From: an uncultured Clostridia bacterium
GTDB taxonomy: Bacteria > Bacillota > Clostridia > Christensenellales > Pumilibacteraceae
Direction: 5' to 3'
Assembly: GCA_947089425.1 (NCBI GenBank)
Contig: CAMUKG010000001.1
Span: 186,001 to 250,000, forward strand
Length of the DNA: 64,000 nucleotides
Every line of letters starts with the position of its first letter. The stretch's first letter is position 1. The position numbers were made by a program, and so were the translations under genes. This document shows positions 63,291-64,000 of the stretch, piece after piece. Below the pieces are notes generated by a model. It did not search any database, was not told the DNA's origin, and saw only the letters and a list, made by a program, of their open reading frames with translations.

Positions 63291-64000
63291 GATGCCCTCC
63301 CGCAACCGAAAGGAATATGTTTTCAAGCGAACTGTCGCCTTGCGCCGCTTTAATTTCTTCGAGGTTACCCGCAATAATAAGTTTGCCTTTCACGATAATG
63401 CCTATTCTGTCGCAAATTTTTTCCGCAACTTCGAGAACGTGCGTTGAAAAAAACACCGTCTTTCCCTCCGCGCAATGAGCGCGCATAAGCTCTTTTAACT
63501 GAAAAGCGGACTGCGGATCAAGCCCCGTCATGGGTTCGTCGAGCACCCACAAATTCGGATTATGTATGAGCGCTCCTATTATGCTTATTTTTTGCTTCAT
63601 GCCGTGAGAATAAGTGCGAATTTGCGAGTCGAAAGCGTCGGTAAGTTCGAATTTTTCAAGAAGTCTGTCGGCGCGTTCTTTGCGCGTTCCCACGTCAACA
63701 CCGTAAATGTCAGCCATAAAGTCGACGTACTCTCTTCCCGTAAGTTTGTCGTAAATCACATGACTGTCGGATACGTAGCCTATATTTCGCTTGGCTTCGT
63801 TGCTTTGCGTCTTCAAGTCGTAGCCGCAAACCGAGACCTTTCCCTCATCGTATTGTAAAATTCCCGTAAGAATTTTGATAGTAGTGGTTTTGCCTGCGCC
63901 GTTTGGTCCCAAAAAGCCGAATATTTCACCCGGCTTTAATTCGAGCCTCAAATCGTCAACCGCTTTAACTTCGCTTTTTGCATAAGCCTTGCTAAGATTT
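63283..64000 (-). CDS. ABC transporter ATP-binding protein (5' end outside window)
   Basis: This is the ATPase of the ABC exporter. Walker A is LGPNGAGKTTT, the signature motif is YSHGMKQK, Walker B is LWVLDEPMTGLDP and the H-loop is STHVLEV. The Q-loop segment IGYVSDSHVIYDKLTG is standard. The frame stays open beyond a TTG at 63951 to the window edge (KAYAKSEVKAVDDLRLEL precedes it), so the real start lies outside. The C-terminus ends with a short tail GGHHE and its stop overlaps the permease start by 8 bases. Confidence 0.95.
   Translation of the reverse strand, partial: NLSKAYAKSEVKAVDDLRLELKPGEIFGFLGPNGAGKTTTIKILTGILQYDEGKVSVCGYDLKTQSNEAKRNIGYVSDSHVIYDKLTGREYVDFMADIYGVDVGTRKERADRLLEKFELTDAFDSQIRTYSHGMKQKISIIGALIHNPNLWVLDEPMTGLDPQSAFQLKELMRAHCAEGKTVFFSTHVLEVAEKICDRIGIIVKGKLIIAGNLEEIKAAQGDSSLENIFLSVAGGHHE

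Overview
The window is a stretch of bacterial chromosome, densely packed with housekeeping genes. It fits a Gram-positive, spore-forming member of the Clostridia (Bacillota), probably an uncultured gut-type lineage; this is inferred from gene content and order only. The blocks rpmB / asp23 (yloU) / fakA / recG, gmk-rpoZ-coaBC-priA-def-fmt-rsmB-rlmN-rsgA-rpe-thiN-spoVM and lepA-hemW-hrcA-grpE-dnaK-dnaJ-prmA-rsmE-mtaB-rpsU follow the Bacillus/Clostridium arrangement. There is a 25-codon spoVM and a free-standing Spo0A DNA-binding domain. Ribosome-binding sites are mostly strong GGAGG types, many genes overlap by 1-14 bases, and TTG and GTG starts are common. No gene-free gap exceeds 300 bases.

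Layout. 0-11 kb: the 3' end of thiI faces a class A penicillin-binding protein gene; then the plus-strand operon miaB-mutS-mutL-miaA (tRNA A37 modification plus mismatch repair) and a PLP-dependent methionine gamma-lyase-like gene. 11-15.6 kb: a Xer-like single tyrosine recombinase with two perfect inverted repeats upstream, a small unknown gene, a WG-repeat-like lipoprotein, a YgjP-type metallopeptidase and an acyl-ACP thioesterase. 15.7-24 kb is the regulatory and accessory part: a PadR regulator fused to a membrane domain, a TVP38/DedA-type membrane protein, a macrodomain ADP-ribose hydrolase next to a broken SirTM sirtuin, an HxlR regulator divergent from an MBL-like protein, tRNA-Trp, proC-rnhA, an XRE regulator and the stand-alone Spo0A C-terminal domain.

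24-44 kb: recG, fakA and asp23 on the minus strand, rpmB on the plus strand, spoVM, then the long minus-strand operon from yicC-gmk down to thiN-spoVM (translation start and end, ribosome maturation, replication restart, CoA synthesis), preceded by pcrA and ligA. 44-48.5 kb is an accessory island between pcrA and rpsU. It holds a charged hypothetical protein, an RNase J-like metallo-beta-lactamase protein with an extra N-terminal domain, and a three-gene operon whose two larger products look like PD-(D/E)XK nucleases. This operon is the best candidate for an undescribed system in the window.

48.6-60 kb: the heat-shock operon hrcA-grpE-dnaK-dnaJ with downstream prmA, rsmE, mtaB, a HIT protein and rpsU, controlled by a CIRCE element with a second degenerate copy overlapping it; lepA and hemW lie upstream. 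60-64 kb: a glycerophosphodiester phosphodiesterase-GtrA pair on the plus strand, and an ABC exporter (permease plus truncated ATPase) on the minus strand running off the window end.
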